Shown here in pieces: positions 56,124-64,000 of a stretch of DNA of 64,000 bases (within the stretch, counting starts at the first letter, position 1; the number at the start of each line of letters is the position of its first letter). Under the pieces are notes generated by a model. It was not told the DNA's origin. It ran no database searches and saw only the letters and a program-made list of their open reading frames with translations. The position numbers were made by a program, and so were the translations under genes. Source of the DNA: an uncultured Eubacterium sp. Its GTDB lineage: Bacteria > Bacillota > Clostridia > Lachnospirales > Lachnospiraceae. Where the stretch lies: contig CAJTXO010000007.1 of assembly GCA_910583555.1 (NCBI GenBank), forward strand, positions 62,001-126,000, written 5' to 3'.

Positions 56124-57293
56124 ATGTTTTTTATTCATGGAAAGATTATGACGATGGCGGGGAAAACGTATGAGGACGGGTATGTCCACGTGACGGGAAA
56201 AAAGATCGCCTCGGTGGGGAAAATGGAGGAACTGGCGTTGGGGGACAAGGGAAGGCAGAGTGAGGTTGGCGAGAAGGTGATCGACGTACGCGGTGCTTTT
56301 GTTTTGCCCGGATTGATCGACGCCCATTGTCATGTCGGGATCTGCGAGGAAAAATGGGGCGTGGCCGGAGATGACTGCAATGAAGTGACAGATCCGGTGA
56401 CGCCCCATTTTCGCGCGCTCGATGCCATAAATCCGATGGATCCGGCGTTTCACGACGCGATCGGCGCCGGCGTGACGGCGGTCATGGCGGGGCCGGGCAG
56501 CTCGAATGTCGTGGGCGGCCAGTTTGTGTTAATGAAAACGCAGGGCAGGCGTGTCGATCACATGGTCGTGAAGGCGCCGGCGGCGATGAAAGTGGCGTTT
56601 GGCGAGAATCCGAAAAAGAATTATGGAGAAAAGGATAAGATGCCGGCGAGCCGTATGGCGATCGCCGGGATGCTGCGTGAGGAACTGTACCGGGCGTGCC
56701 GCTACCGCGAACAAAAGGAGTGGGGGCGGCTGGAGGAACCGGATTTCCGGATGGAGAGCTGGCTTCCGGTTTTGCGGAAGGAAATTCCGCTAAAAGCCCA
56801 TGTGCACCGGGCGGATGATATCCTGACGGCGATCCGCATCGGGAAGGAGTTTGAACTGGATATGACGCTGGATCACTGTACCGAGGGGCATCTTGTGGCT
56901 GATGAGATCGCCGGTTCCGGTTATCCGGTCGTTGTCGGGCCGCATCTGACGTCCCGGTCGAAGCTGGAAATACAGAACATGGATTTTAAGACGGCGGGCG
57001 TTCTTGAGCGTGCAGGCGTGAAGACGGCAATCATGAGCGATCACCCGGTGTCGCTCATCCATTACCTGCCACTGTATGCCGGACTGAATGTCAAGCATGG
57101 GCTATCAATGGAAGGCGGCTTGAAGGCAGTGACGATCCATGCGGCTGAGATATGCGGCGCGGCCGACCGGGTGGGGTCGCTAGAGGCGGGGAAGGATGCG
57201 GATATCGCAGTATTTTCGGGAAATCCGATGGAAGTATTTGTGGAGACGCTGTATACGATGATCGACGGGGAGATCGTGTATGAGAGGAAGTGA
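56124..57293 (+). CDS. Amidohydrolase, imidazolonepropionase-like
   Basis: This 389-residue metal-dependent hydrolase has the composite fold: early beta domain (residues 1-60), DAHCHVG with the metal His pair (about 66-72), HVHRADDILTAIRIG (about 225-240), LDHCTEGH and MSDHPVS (about 300-306). These match the imidazolonepropionase/amidohydrolase group acting on cyclic amides. GCAGAAATGGTGGATTCTT precedes the start. It follows the repeat array and does not clearly belong to the polysaccharide genes. Confidence 0.85.
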   Translation: MFFIHGKIMTMAGKTYEDGYVHVTGKKIASVGKMEELALGDKGRQSEVGEKVIDVRGAFVLPGLIDAHCHVGICEEKWGVAGDDCNEVTDPVTPHFRALDAINPMDPAFHDAIGAGVTAVMAGPGSSNVVGGQFVLMKTQGRRVDHMVVKAPAAMKVAFGENPKKNYGEKDKMPASRMAIAGMLREELYRACRYREQKEWGRLEEPDFRMESWLPVLRKEIPLKAHVHRADDILTAIRIGKEFELDMTLDHCTEGHLVADEIAGSGYPVVVGPHLTSRSKLEIQNMDFKTAGVLERAGVKTAIMSDHPVSLIHYLPLYAGLNVKHGLSMEGGLKAVTIHAAEICGAADRVGSLEAGKDADIAVFSGNPMEVFVETLYTMIDGEIVYERK

Positions 57294-57337
57294 TGGGAGT
57301 GATGGGGAGTTAGGGACGGAAAAGATCGCGCAGGTGG

Positions 57338-57366
57338 TTGAAAAACGAGGGGTATTTTAGTATAAT
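57338..57366 (+). promoter_or_regulatory. Promoter of the Rpn-type gene
   Basis: TTGAAA (57338-57343), a 17-base spacer and TATAAT (57361-57366). The bases just before it resemble the 3' end of the Rpn gene itself (see findings). Confidence 0.75.
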
Positions 57367-57456
57367 GAAGTTGGCAGGGGCGGGGGTAAAATAAAATGGA
57401 ATAAGAGAAGAGGAACCAGCGCTTGCCGTACAAAATGAAAAGGGTGGTGGGTAACG

Positions 57457-58503
57457 GTGAAAGCGGATACGGTTACGAAGGACTATGTAAAGGATGCGGA
57501 AATTTTCGCGGATATTTTTAATTATTATATTTATGACGGTCAGCCGGTGATTCGGCCGGAGCAGCTTACAGAGAGGGATTGTGCGAAGACGGTACTGCCA
57601 TATGGTGCGGACGGCTCTTTGATCCCCGTCCAGAAGTTCCGCGATGCGCAGAAGTTATATGCGGCGAAGACGGATGGGAAGAATGAATATGTTCTCTATG
57701 GTGTGGAGGCGCAGTCGGAGGTCCATTATGCGATGGCGGTGAGAAACAATCTGTACGATGCGCTCGAGTACGCAGGGCAGGTGGAAGAGGCGGCAAAATC
57801 GCACCGCAGGGAGCGGAAACGGGAGAAGGAGCGGAGGGAATGCAGGCAGGAAGCTAACCTGGATTCAGGTGAAAAGAGAAAGACTCCCAATGCGGGTGAG
57901 TTTTTGAGCGGTTTTTGGAAAGAAGATCGGTTGATTCCGTCTGTGACGGTGACGATATTTTTTGGCGCTGAGGAATGGGATGGGCCGTTGAGCCTGTTCG
58001 ATCTGATGGATGCGTCAGATCCAGCTATAATGGCCTGCATGGATAATTACCATGTCAGGCTCATTTCGCCCGCGCGGATGTCAGACGAGGAGATCATGAA
58101 ATTTCAGTCCAGTCTGCGGGAGGTCATGTTTTTTATCAAGTATTCGAAGGACAGGGAGAATCTGAGCCGGATACTGAAGGTGGATGAAAAGCGTTTCCGG
58201 GAATTGGAGCGCAGGGCGGCGGATGTTATTGAAGTGATTACAAATTCGGGTATAAAATGCGGAGAAGGCGAGGAGGCGGTTGACGTGTGTCAGGCAATAC
58301 AGGAAATGAGGATGGAAGAAAGGCGGATTGGGGAGCTGAGAGGAGAACAGAGAGGGGAACTGAAAGGGGAACAGAATGGAAAACTGAAAAAGGCAAGGGA
58401 AATAGCCAAGAGGCTGTATGAAATGGGGTTTGATGTGGAGAAGATTGTGCAGGTGGTTGGTTATGCCGAAGAAATGGTGGAGGGATGGATCAGGGAGGGT
58501 TGA
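57457..58503 (+). CDS. Rpn-family PD-(D/E)XK nuclease (transposase-like)
   Basis: The 348-residue protein matches Rpn-type recombination-promoting nucleases: AEIFADIFNYYIYDGQPV at the N-terminus, YVLYGVEAQSEVHYAMAVRN as the catalytic E-x-Q core (about 67-86), and the long Lys/Glu-rich C-terminus with degenerate LRGEQRGELKGEQ repeats (about 291-305). These proteins are numerous and often mobile in Lachnospiraceae. The start is GTG 57457. It separates the amidohydrolase gene from the polysaccharide genes. Confidence 0.85.
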   Translation: MKADTVTKDYVKDAEIFADIFNYYIYDGQPVIRPEQLTERDCAKTVLPYGADGSLIPVQKFRDAQKLYAAKTDGKNEYVLYGVEAQSEVHYAMAVRNNLYDALEYAGQVEEAAKSHRRERKREKERRECRQEANLDSGEKRKTPNAGEFLSGFWKEDRLIPSVTVTIFFGAEEWDGPLSLFDLMDASDPAIMACMDNYHVRLISPARMSDEEIMKFQSSLREVMFFIKYSKDRENLSRILKVDEKRFRELERRAADVIEVITNSGIKCGEGEEAVDVCQAIQEMRMEERRIGELRGEQRGELKGEQNGKLKKAREIAKRLYEMGFDVEKIVQVVGYAEEMVEGWIREG

Positions 58504-58618
58504 AAAACTGGCGAAACTACGGGTATGGCAAGAGGAAATCCTGTAGAGGGGAGAACAGTAGAGGGTAGTAGAATGAAGTTGGCAGTGAGGATGTCGATCC
58601 GAATATGGAGCAGATCAT

Positions 58619-60121
58619 ATGTTAAAAAAAGTAATATGTTTATTGAAGAGATATGGTGTCTGGTATACGGCAAAGAAAATTATTTGTAAATTATATATTT
58701 CTTTTATTTTGGGACCAGTTAGAATAAATAGGAAGATAAATAAAAGAGATCGCGCCGAGCAGGAGGCGTGGCATTTTTTGAATCCTGTTTGTTTTAGTAT
58801 TGTTGTCCCACTTTATAATACTCCGGAGACTTTTCTCAGAGAAATGCTTGAATCTGTTCGGATGCAGACATATAAAAACTGGCAGCTTTGCCTGGCAGAT
58901 GGGAGTGATCAGGAGCATTCATATGTACAGACAGTTTGTGAAGATTATATAAAAAGGGACGATAGGATCTGTTATCGTAAATTGGATGAAAACAGAGGTA
59001 TTTCAGAGAATACGAATGCGTGTATTGATATGGCTGTGGGAGAATATATTGCACTGTTCGACCATGATGATCTGCTTCATCCTTCAGCCCTGTTTGAGGT
59101 AATGAAGTGTATTGAAGAAAAAAAGGCAGATTTTATATATACAGACGAGGCAACTTTTCAGGGAAGGGAAACGCATCTTTTGAGCGTGCATAGAAAACCA
59201 GATTTTTATATGGAAAATTTGCGCGCAAATAACTATATCTGTCACTTTACTGTTTTTAAAAAGGATGTATTAAAACAATCCGGTGTTTTTCGGAGTGAGT
59301 TTGATGGAAGTCAGGATCATGACCTGATACTTCGTTTATGTGAGAAAGCCTCCATGATCTGCCATATTCCTAAGGTGCTGTATTTTTGGCGGGCACATAA
59401 GAATTCAGTGGCGCTTAGTATTGATAGTAAAAATTATGCGGTTGAAGCTGGTTTGCGAGCGGTCCGGTCCCATTTGGAGCGGTATGGCATTCAAGCCACG
59501 GTTTCTGTGACGCATAACGCGATGTCTGTTTATCAGGTGAACTATGATTTGGGTATGATGAGTGTTCAGGATATCACTGTCATTTGTGAACAAGAATATG
59601 AAGAAACTGGTAAAAGTACGTGGCAGGTGGTTGAGGATTCGTGTTCGTATATTCTTATATTAAAAAAGGGACTACTTGTACCGGAAAAACAAGACTTAGA
59701 AAGATTGCTCATGCATATGGTGGATTACAATATAGCTGCTGTGACTGGAAAAATCGTAAATGAACAGGGACGGATCATTTCAGGAGGAGTTGCTTTTCGA
59801 GAGAACAACGGACAATTTCACATCCGGCATTTGTTTGGTGGTGTTCCGGTGTGTGATCCTGGGTATATGAACCAGCTTACATATGCTTCTGGGATTCCGG
59901 TGATTTGTAATGGGTGTATATTAGTGCGTAAAGAACATGTTGTTGCAGCGTTAAAATGCGGTCGGAATTTGTTTGATTTATCAGATTGGATTAGGTGGAG
60001 TATTGATCTGCGGGAACAAGGGTACCAGTTGATTAATGAGACTCGGACTTTGATAGTTGCAAATAGGATTTTTCCGTGGTATAATAAAAAAAGTTATGTT
60101 TATTTTCAAAAGAAAGTGTGA
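58619..60121 (+). CDS. Glycosyltransferase family 2
   Basis: The 500-residue protein has the GT-A domain with VVPLYNTPETFLREMLESV (about 62-80), LADGSDQ and the DxD metal motif FDHDD (about 150-154). The later QDHDLILRLCEK block (about 224-235) is typical of acceptor binding. It is probably involved in building a surface polysaccharide. It starts at 58619 with GGAG nearby, right before the ABC exporter genes. The DNA here is clearly more AT-rich than upstream. Confidence 0.85.
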   Translation: MLKKVICLLKRYGVWYTAKKIICKLYISFILGPVRINRKINKRDRAEQEAWHFLNPVCFSIVVPLYNTPETFLREMLESVRMQTYKNWQLCLADGSDQEHSYVQTVCEDYIKRDDRICYRKLDENRGISENTNACIDMAVGEYIALFDHDDLLHPSALFEVMKCIEEKKADFIYTDEATFQGRETHLLSVHRKPDFYMENLRANNYICHFTVFKKDVLKQSGVFRSEFDGSQDHDLILRLCEKASMICHIPKVLYFWRAHKNSVALSIDSKNYAVEAGLRAVRSHLERYGIQATVSVTHNAMSVYQVNYDLGMMSVQDITVICEQEYEETGKSTWQVVEDSCSYILILKKGLLVPEKQDLERLLMHMVDYNIAAVTGKIVNEQGRIISGGVAFRENNGQFHIRHLFGGVPVCDPGYMNQLTYASGIPVICNGCILVRKEHVVAALKCGRNLFDLSDWIRWSIDLREQGYQLINETRTLIVANRIFPWYNKKSYVYFQKKV

Positions 60122-60898
60122 ATGAGGATGCTGATTGAAGTATATAAATATCGACAAATGGTTTTTTCACTGGTTCGCAAGGATTTACGAGGAAGATATA
60201 AAGGGTCTGTCCTTGGGTTTTTGTGGACATTTGTAAATCCATTACTGCAGATGTGTATTTACACTGTTGTATTTTCAACGATTATGCGAATGGGGATTGA
60301 TAAATTTTATATTTTTCTCTTTGTGGCACTTGTTCCATGGCTGTTTTTTAGTTCCTGCTTACAAAGTGGTGCTACAGTAATTCTTCAAAATCAGGATTTG
60401 GTAAAAAAAATATATTTTCCAAGGTTGGTGTTGCCTATTGCCTATGTAACAAGTTCTTTTGTGAATATGTTGCTAAGCTTTTTGGTTGTATTTGCTGTCT
60501 TGATTTTTACAGGATATGGTATAAGTTTTTATGCACTGTTATATCTGCCACTTATTATGCTAGTAGAATATCTACTTGGACTTGGTATAACACTAATTGC
60601 GTCAGCTTGTACAGTTTATTTGAGAGATTTAGAGCATATACTTGGTATCGTTGGTATGGCATGGATGTACTTGACACCGGTGATTTATCCACCGGAGATG
60701 ATACCGGAGCAGTACCGTTTTTTCTTTCATCTAAATCCGATGACGCCTATTGTCATAGCTTACCGTGATATCTTGTATTATAAGCAGGCGCCGCAGTTAC
60801 AAACACTTGGACTTGCTGCTGTATTGGGTATTTTAGTTGTTTTATTTGGATGTTTATTATTTAACAAACTTCAAAAGGGATTTATCGAGGAGCTATAG
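60122..60898 (+). CDS. wzm: Polysaccharide ABC exporter permease (Wzm-like)
   Basis: The 258-residue membrane protein has about six helices (segments around residues 35-60, 65-90, 110-135, 140-165, 175-195 and 230-250), with the ABC-2 pattern RYKGSVLGFLWTFVNPLLQM (22-41) at its beginning and MTPIVIAYRDILYY near the end. It would move a finished polysaccharide across the membrane with the ATPase encoded 2 bases downstream. It begins directly after the preceding stop. Confidence 0.9.
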   Translation: MRMLIEVYKYRQMVFSLVRKDLRGRYKGSVLGFLWTFVNPLLQMCIYTVVFSTIMRMGIDKFYIFLFVALVPWLFFSSCLQSGATVILQNQDLVKKIYFPRLVLPIAYVTSSFVNMLLSFLVVFAVLIFTGYGISFYALLYLPLIMLVEYLLGLGITLIASACTVYLRDLEHILGIVGMAWMYLTPVIYPPEMIPEQYRFFFHLNPMTPIVIAYRDILYYKQAPQLQTLGLAAVLGILVVLFGCLLFNKLQKGFIEEL

Positions 60899-60899
60899 T

Positions 60900-62174
60900 A
60901 TGCAGGATGAAATTGTTATATCTGTCAGGGATTTGAGGAAGAAATTTAAGGTATATAGTGATAAGGGAAGCAGTCTGAAAGAAAAACTGCTTTTTTTCCG
61001 GCGTAATAAATATGAAAACAGATGGGTTCTGAATGGTATTTCGTTTGATTTGCGTTGTGGTGAAGCGGTCGGACTGATTGGGAAAAATGGGTGCGGAAAG
61101 AGTACAATGTTAAAATTGCTTACTCAGATTATGTATCCGACTTCTGGGCAGCTTAAAATTAAAGGACGTGTTTCCAGCTTAATTGAGTTGGGTGCTGGTT
61201 TTCATCCTGACATGTCTGGAAGGGAGAATATATATACGAATGCCTCAATTTTTGGTTTGACGAAAAAGGAGATAGATAGGCGGATGGAGGAGATTATCAC
61301 ATTTTCGGAACTGGAAGAATTTATCGACGATCCAGTACGAACTTATTCTTCTGGAATGTACATGCGCTTAGCATTTTCTGTGGCCATTAACGTAGAGGCA
61401 GATATTCTGCTGATAGATGAAATACTCGCTGTTGGAGATGTTAGTTTTCAGAAAAAATGTTTTGAAAAATTAAAACAAATTAAAAGAGCAGGTACTTCGA
61501 TTATTATTGTTTCCCATTCCCTTGGACAGCTAGAAGAAATCTGTGACCGTTCTATCTGGATCGAGGATGGTCGGGTTAGAATGGAAGATGAGCCGAAGAA
61601 GGTGCATAAAAAATATGTGGAACAAATGGAAAAGGAGCGAATGGAACGAATTGGAGAGGAGTATGAAAAAGAAGAGTTGGCTGTTGATGATTCCGAGGAT
61701 GAAAAAATAAGTGATTTTTGTGGCCGGAAAGTACTAAGGCTCGGAAAGCATCAAATGTATTTTTCAGGTGCCCTGCTCACCAATTCAGATCATAAACCTC
61801 AAAATGTGTTTAAGACTGGTGATGATCTTTATGCTCATTTTTTTTATAAAAATCCGAATAAAATAGAGGAAGTTCTATTTTGTCTTCGAATTTATAATGA
61901 AAAAAATGAATTTTGTTTTGGAACAAATACGAATGTAGAATGCAGGAAATATTTTCGACCAAATGAAGAGGGGACGGTTGATATAACGCTTCGGGAAGTT
62001 TCGTTGTTAAAGGGAAGATATATGATTGATATAGATATTTTAGAAACTTCTGGTGAAGCACAGGATGTTATTCACGAAGCATTACCCTTTTACATTGAAA
62101 ATGATGTCAGGCGTGACGGCATAATAGATATTACGACAACATGGAAGGTGGACGAAGATGATATTTTTATTTGA
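60900..62174 (+). CDS. wzt: Polysaccharide ABC exporter ATPase with Wzt-C-like domain
   Basis: The 424-residue protein contains the ABC ATPase: Walker A GKNGCGKST (about 57-65), signature YSSGMYMRLAFSVA (about 143-156, with SSGM), Walker B ILLIDEILAVGD (about 164-175) and switch His in VSHS. The C-terminal part (about 275-424, ALLTNSDHKPQNVFKTGDDLYAHFFYKN, shown in short as FKTGDDLYAHFFYK) is the Wzt-C carbohydrate-binding domain that recognises chain-end modification. The ATG follows GAGGAGC. It overlaps the following gene by 17 bases. Confidence 0.93.
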   Translation: MQDEIVISVRDLRKKFKVYSDKGSSLKEKLLFFRRNKYENRWVLNGISFDLRCGEAVGLIGKNGCGKSTMLKLLTQIMYPTSGQLKIKGRVSSLIELGAGFHPDMSGRENIYTNASIFGLTKKEIDRRMEEIITFSELEEFIDDPVRTYSSGMYMRLAFSVAINVEADILLIDEILAVGDVSFQKKCFEKLKQIKRAGTSIIIVSHSLGQLEEICDRSIWIEDGRVRMEDEPKKVHKKYVEQMEKERMERIGEEYEKEELAVDDSEDEKISDFCGRKVLRLGKHQMYFSGALLTNSDHKPQNVFKTGDDLYAHFFYKNPNKIEEVLFCLRIYNEKNEFCFGTNTNVECRKYFRPNEEGTVDITLREVSLLKGRYMIDIDILETSGEAQDVIHEALPFYIENDVRRDGIIDITTTWKVDEDDIFI

Positions 62175-64000
62175 TCAATATCAAAGATACAAAAACACTC
62201 AATTGATTATAGAAACTATGCGAGCAAAAAAGGAAAAGTTTACGATTTTAGAGGTAGGAGCAAATGAGCATAAGAATTTGGAGCAATTTCTTCCGAATGA
62301 TGAAATTAAATATATGGATATTAATTTATCAGAGAAAATGCGGAATGATTCAAGCTATATCTTAGGTGATGCTACTGATATGGATTTTAAAGATGATGCT
62401 TTTGATATTATTGTGGCATTAGATGTATTTGAGCATATTTCCAATGAAGGAAAACATGCTTTTTTAAAAGAAGTTGCAAGAGTGTCCAAGAGAGGATTTG
62501 TAATTTGTGCACCGTTTAACGAAGATGGTGTACATGAAGCGGAGCGACGTGTAAATGCTAATTATGAATGTATGTATGGGAGACCACATCCGTGGCTTGC
62601 AGAACACTTGGAGAATGGTCTGCCAGAACTTGAGGAAACACTTTCTATTTTGAATGAACTTAAAACAAATGTAAGCGTGTTTTCTCATGGGGATCTTGAT
62701 ATGTGGGAGCGAATGACAAATATCGAAATGGCAGCAGATTGTAATCCGGCATTGAGTAGAGTGGGATTGCTTCTTCATGATTATTATAATCAATATATTT
62801 TTGAACTAGATTATAAAAAAAGTGCATATAGATATTTTTTGGTCTCGGCAAGGCAGGAGTATGTTCCCATACAAAGAAAAGTATCTGATTTGTCTGCAGT
62901 TATGAAAAAATTTGACATGTTAGAGAAGAATTTTTGGACTATGTATAATAGTTTGAAAGAAAAGGATCTCGGCGCGAATAGTCCAAACAAATTGCAGATT
63001 TATTTTGATTTGGGGGATGGGGTAACAGAGGATACACAGAAAACCATAATACTTGATGGTCATAGTGTAACCTTACGTCAAAATTTTCAGGACAAGCAGG
63101 GACGTGTCATTAAAGGTCTTCGTATTGATCCTACTACTCATGGTGGGTTAATTAAAATGAATAGATTGGCAATTTTTGACAAGGACAATCACGTTATCTG
63201 GGAAGGGGTCCCTAATGTTTCCCAATGTAGAAATGTGATTTATCAAAAAGGAGAGTACTTTCTTTTTTTTGATGATCCTCAGATTATCATTTCACAGGTT
63301 CACCATAGCCAGATCATCATAGAATTAGATTACAAATTCGTGGAATGTAGAATGGAAGATGAGATGTTTTGGCATATGTTTGCCGATAAGCTGATTTTAG
63401 AAGATAGGAATTTCGAGCAGAAAAGAAAGGAACTGGAGCAACAGAACAAGGAATTAGAACAGGAGAACAAGGAACTAGCGCAGGAGAGCAAGGAACTAGC
63501 GCAGGAGAGCAAGGAACTAGCGCAGGAGAGCAAGGCGTTAGGACAGGAGAAGAAGGAACTGGAGCGACATAAAGCAGCACTGGAGCAGGAAAAAAACCAG
63601 ATGAGTCTACAGTTGCTAGCAGTTTATCAATCGACGTCATGGAAAGTCACAAAACCATATCGTTTTTTAGCTAGAGGTATTAAAAAATTGGCGAAATGTT
63701 TTATACCTGCTAAAGTGCGTCAGGGGATGTGGGTTATATTACATGAAGGGTTCTCTGTGTTTTTTCGGAGAACGGAAAGTTTTATTCGTCGGAATATAGA
63801 AAATAAGAAATATGTGAGTGAATTGATCGCTCCCAATCCGCACATTTTAAATGAGGAAAGGAAGCATGTATTTGAACGCAAGGTACTGTTTAGCATTATT
63901 GTTCCGCTCTTTAATACTCCTTCAAATTATTTAGTCGAAATGATTGAATCCTGTCAGAAGCAGACATATGGGATGTGGGAGCTTTGCTTAGCAGATGGAA
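62158..64000 (+). CDS. Methyltransferase / heptad coiled coil / GT2 fusion (partial)
   Basis: The frame begins at ATG 62158 inside the end of wzt and continues beyond the window. The N-terminal methyltransferase (about 1-140) has ILEVGANEH (SAM motif I) and ALDVFEHISNEGKH. A middle beta-rich part follows (about 250-400). At about 420-480 there are eight heptads, KELEQQN, KELEQEN, KELAQES three times, KALGQEK, KELERHK, AALEQEK, forming a coiled coil. From about residue 575 a GT2 domain starts (FSIIVPLFNTPSNYLVEMIES, shown as FSIIVPLFNTP). The plan resembles WbdD-like chain-terminating enzymes, in which the coil sets chain length. This is inference. Confidence 0.8.
   Translation, partial: MIFLFDQYQRYKNTQLIIETMRAKKEKFTILEVGANEHKNLEQFLPNDEIKYMDINLSEKMRNDSSYILGDATDMDFKDDAFDIIVALDVFEHISNEGKHAFLKEVARVSKRGFVICAPFNEDGVHEAERRVNANYECMYGRPHPWLAEHLENGLPELEETLSILNELKTNVSVFSHGDLDMWERMTNIEMAADCNPALSRVGLLLHDYYNQYIFELDYKKSAYRYFLVSARQEYVPIQRKVSDLSAVMKKFDMLEKNFWTMYNSLKEKDLGANSPNKLQIYFDLGDGVTEDTQKTIILDGHSVTLRQNFQDKQGRVIKGLRIDPTTHGGLIKMNRLAIFDKDNHVIWEGVPNVSQCRNVIYQKGEYFLFFDDPQIIISQVHHSQIIIELDYKFVECRMEDEMFWHMFADKLILEDRNFEQKRKELEQQNKELEQENKELAQESKELAQESKELAQESKALGQEKKELERHKAALEQEKNQMSLQLLAVYQSTSWKVTKPYRFLARGIKKLAKCFIPAKVRQGMWVILHEGFSVFFRRTESFIRRNIENKKYVSELIAPNPHILNEERKHVFERKVLFSIIVPLFNTPSNYLVEMIESCQKQTYGMWELCLADG
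63427..63600. repeat. 21-bp heptad repeats in the coiled coil
   Basis: Eight 21-bp units, the middle three being almost identical (aaggaactagcgcaggagagc), encode KELAQES-type heptads. Units can be gained or lost without breaking the frame. Confidence 0.9.

Overview
The window reads as part of a low-to-mid GC Bacillota chromosome, most likely a Lachnospiraceae-type member of the Clostridia. The reasons are GGAGG-type ribosome binding sites before almost every gene, RFN-controlled ribD-ribE-ribBA-ribH, YlmH, an SNF-family transporter, Uma2 and Rpn-family relics, and secreted proteins with bacterial Ig-like (BIG2) domains on Pro/Thr linkers. No tRNA, rRNA or CRISPR array was seen.

Positions 1 to about 28,260 are the right-hand part of a prophage whose left end lies outside the window. 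The early part holds a PAPS-reductase-family gene, a DUF4373 replisome-organizer-like gene preceded by two decayed partial copies of itself, an Xre-type regulator, a tetra-zinc-ribbon protein and small proteins. Several of these sit behind promoters with palindromic operators. A sigma-region-4-like regulator of the ArpU/RinA kind (3748-4179) precedes two promoters (4749-4783 and 5737-5771) that share the 19-bp element TGTCGTGTTCATGTCGTGT. The first drives a catalytic-domain-only tyrosine recombinase, the second the terminase operon. I infer that these are activator-dependent late promoters. The morphogenesis operon is a mosaic. It has a lambda-like head (Nu1-like TerS, GpA-like TerL, gpB-like portal, ClpP-like protease with a nested Nu3-like scaffold, gpD and gpE). 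It has a P2/Mu-like contractile tail (sheath, tube, frameshifted chaperone, tape measure, X, D, a mini-spike, U, W, J, I, H). A type I toxin-antitoxin cassette with an antisense RNA is lodged between the tube and chaperone genes. Holin and an M15/PG-binding endolysin close the operon. Directly behind the endolysin is the 3' remnant of a cell-wall protein gene, so the right attachment junction is probably at 28,253-28,276.

Positions 28.7-45.7 kb are core chromosome: serS, a degenerate phosphatase-like gene with a Ser/Thr kinase, a HAD phosphatase, two radical SAM enzymes, secreted cysteine-peptidase-like proteins, ylmH, dtd, a lipoprotein nuclease, ptsI and the FMN-riboswitch-controlled riboflavin operon.

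Positions 45.7-58.5 kb hold a LysR regulator (3' end hit by a 77-bp tandem duplication), a secreted CE1-like esterase convergent with an SGNH hydrolase, a double DUF6270-like protein, an SNF transporter, a TPP enzyme with an NAD-dependent epimerase, an amidohydrolase and an Rpn-type nuclease. From about 58.6 kb to the end the DNA is clearly more AT-rich and encodes surface polysaccharide assembly and export: a GT2 enzyme, the Wzm/Wzt ABC exporter, and a methyltransferase / heptad-repeat coiled coil / GT2 fusion that runs off the window.
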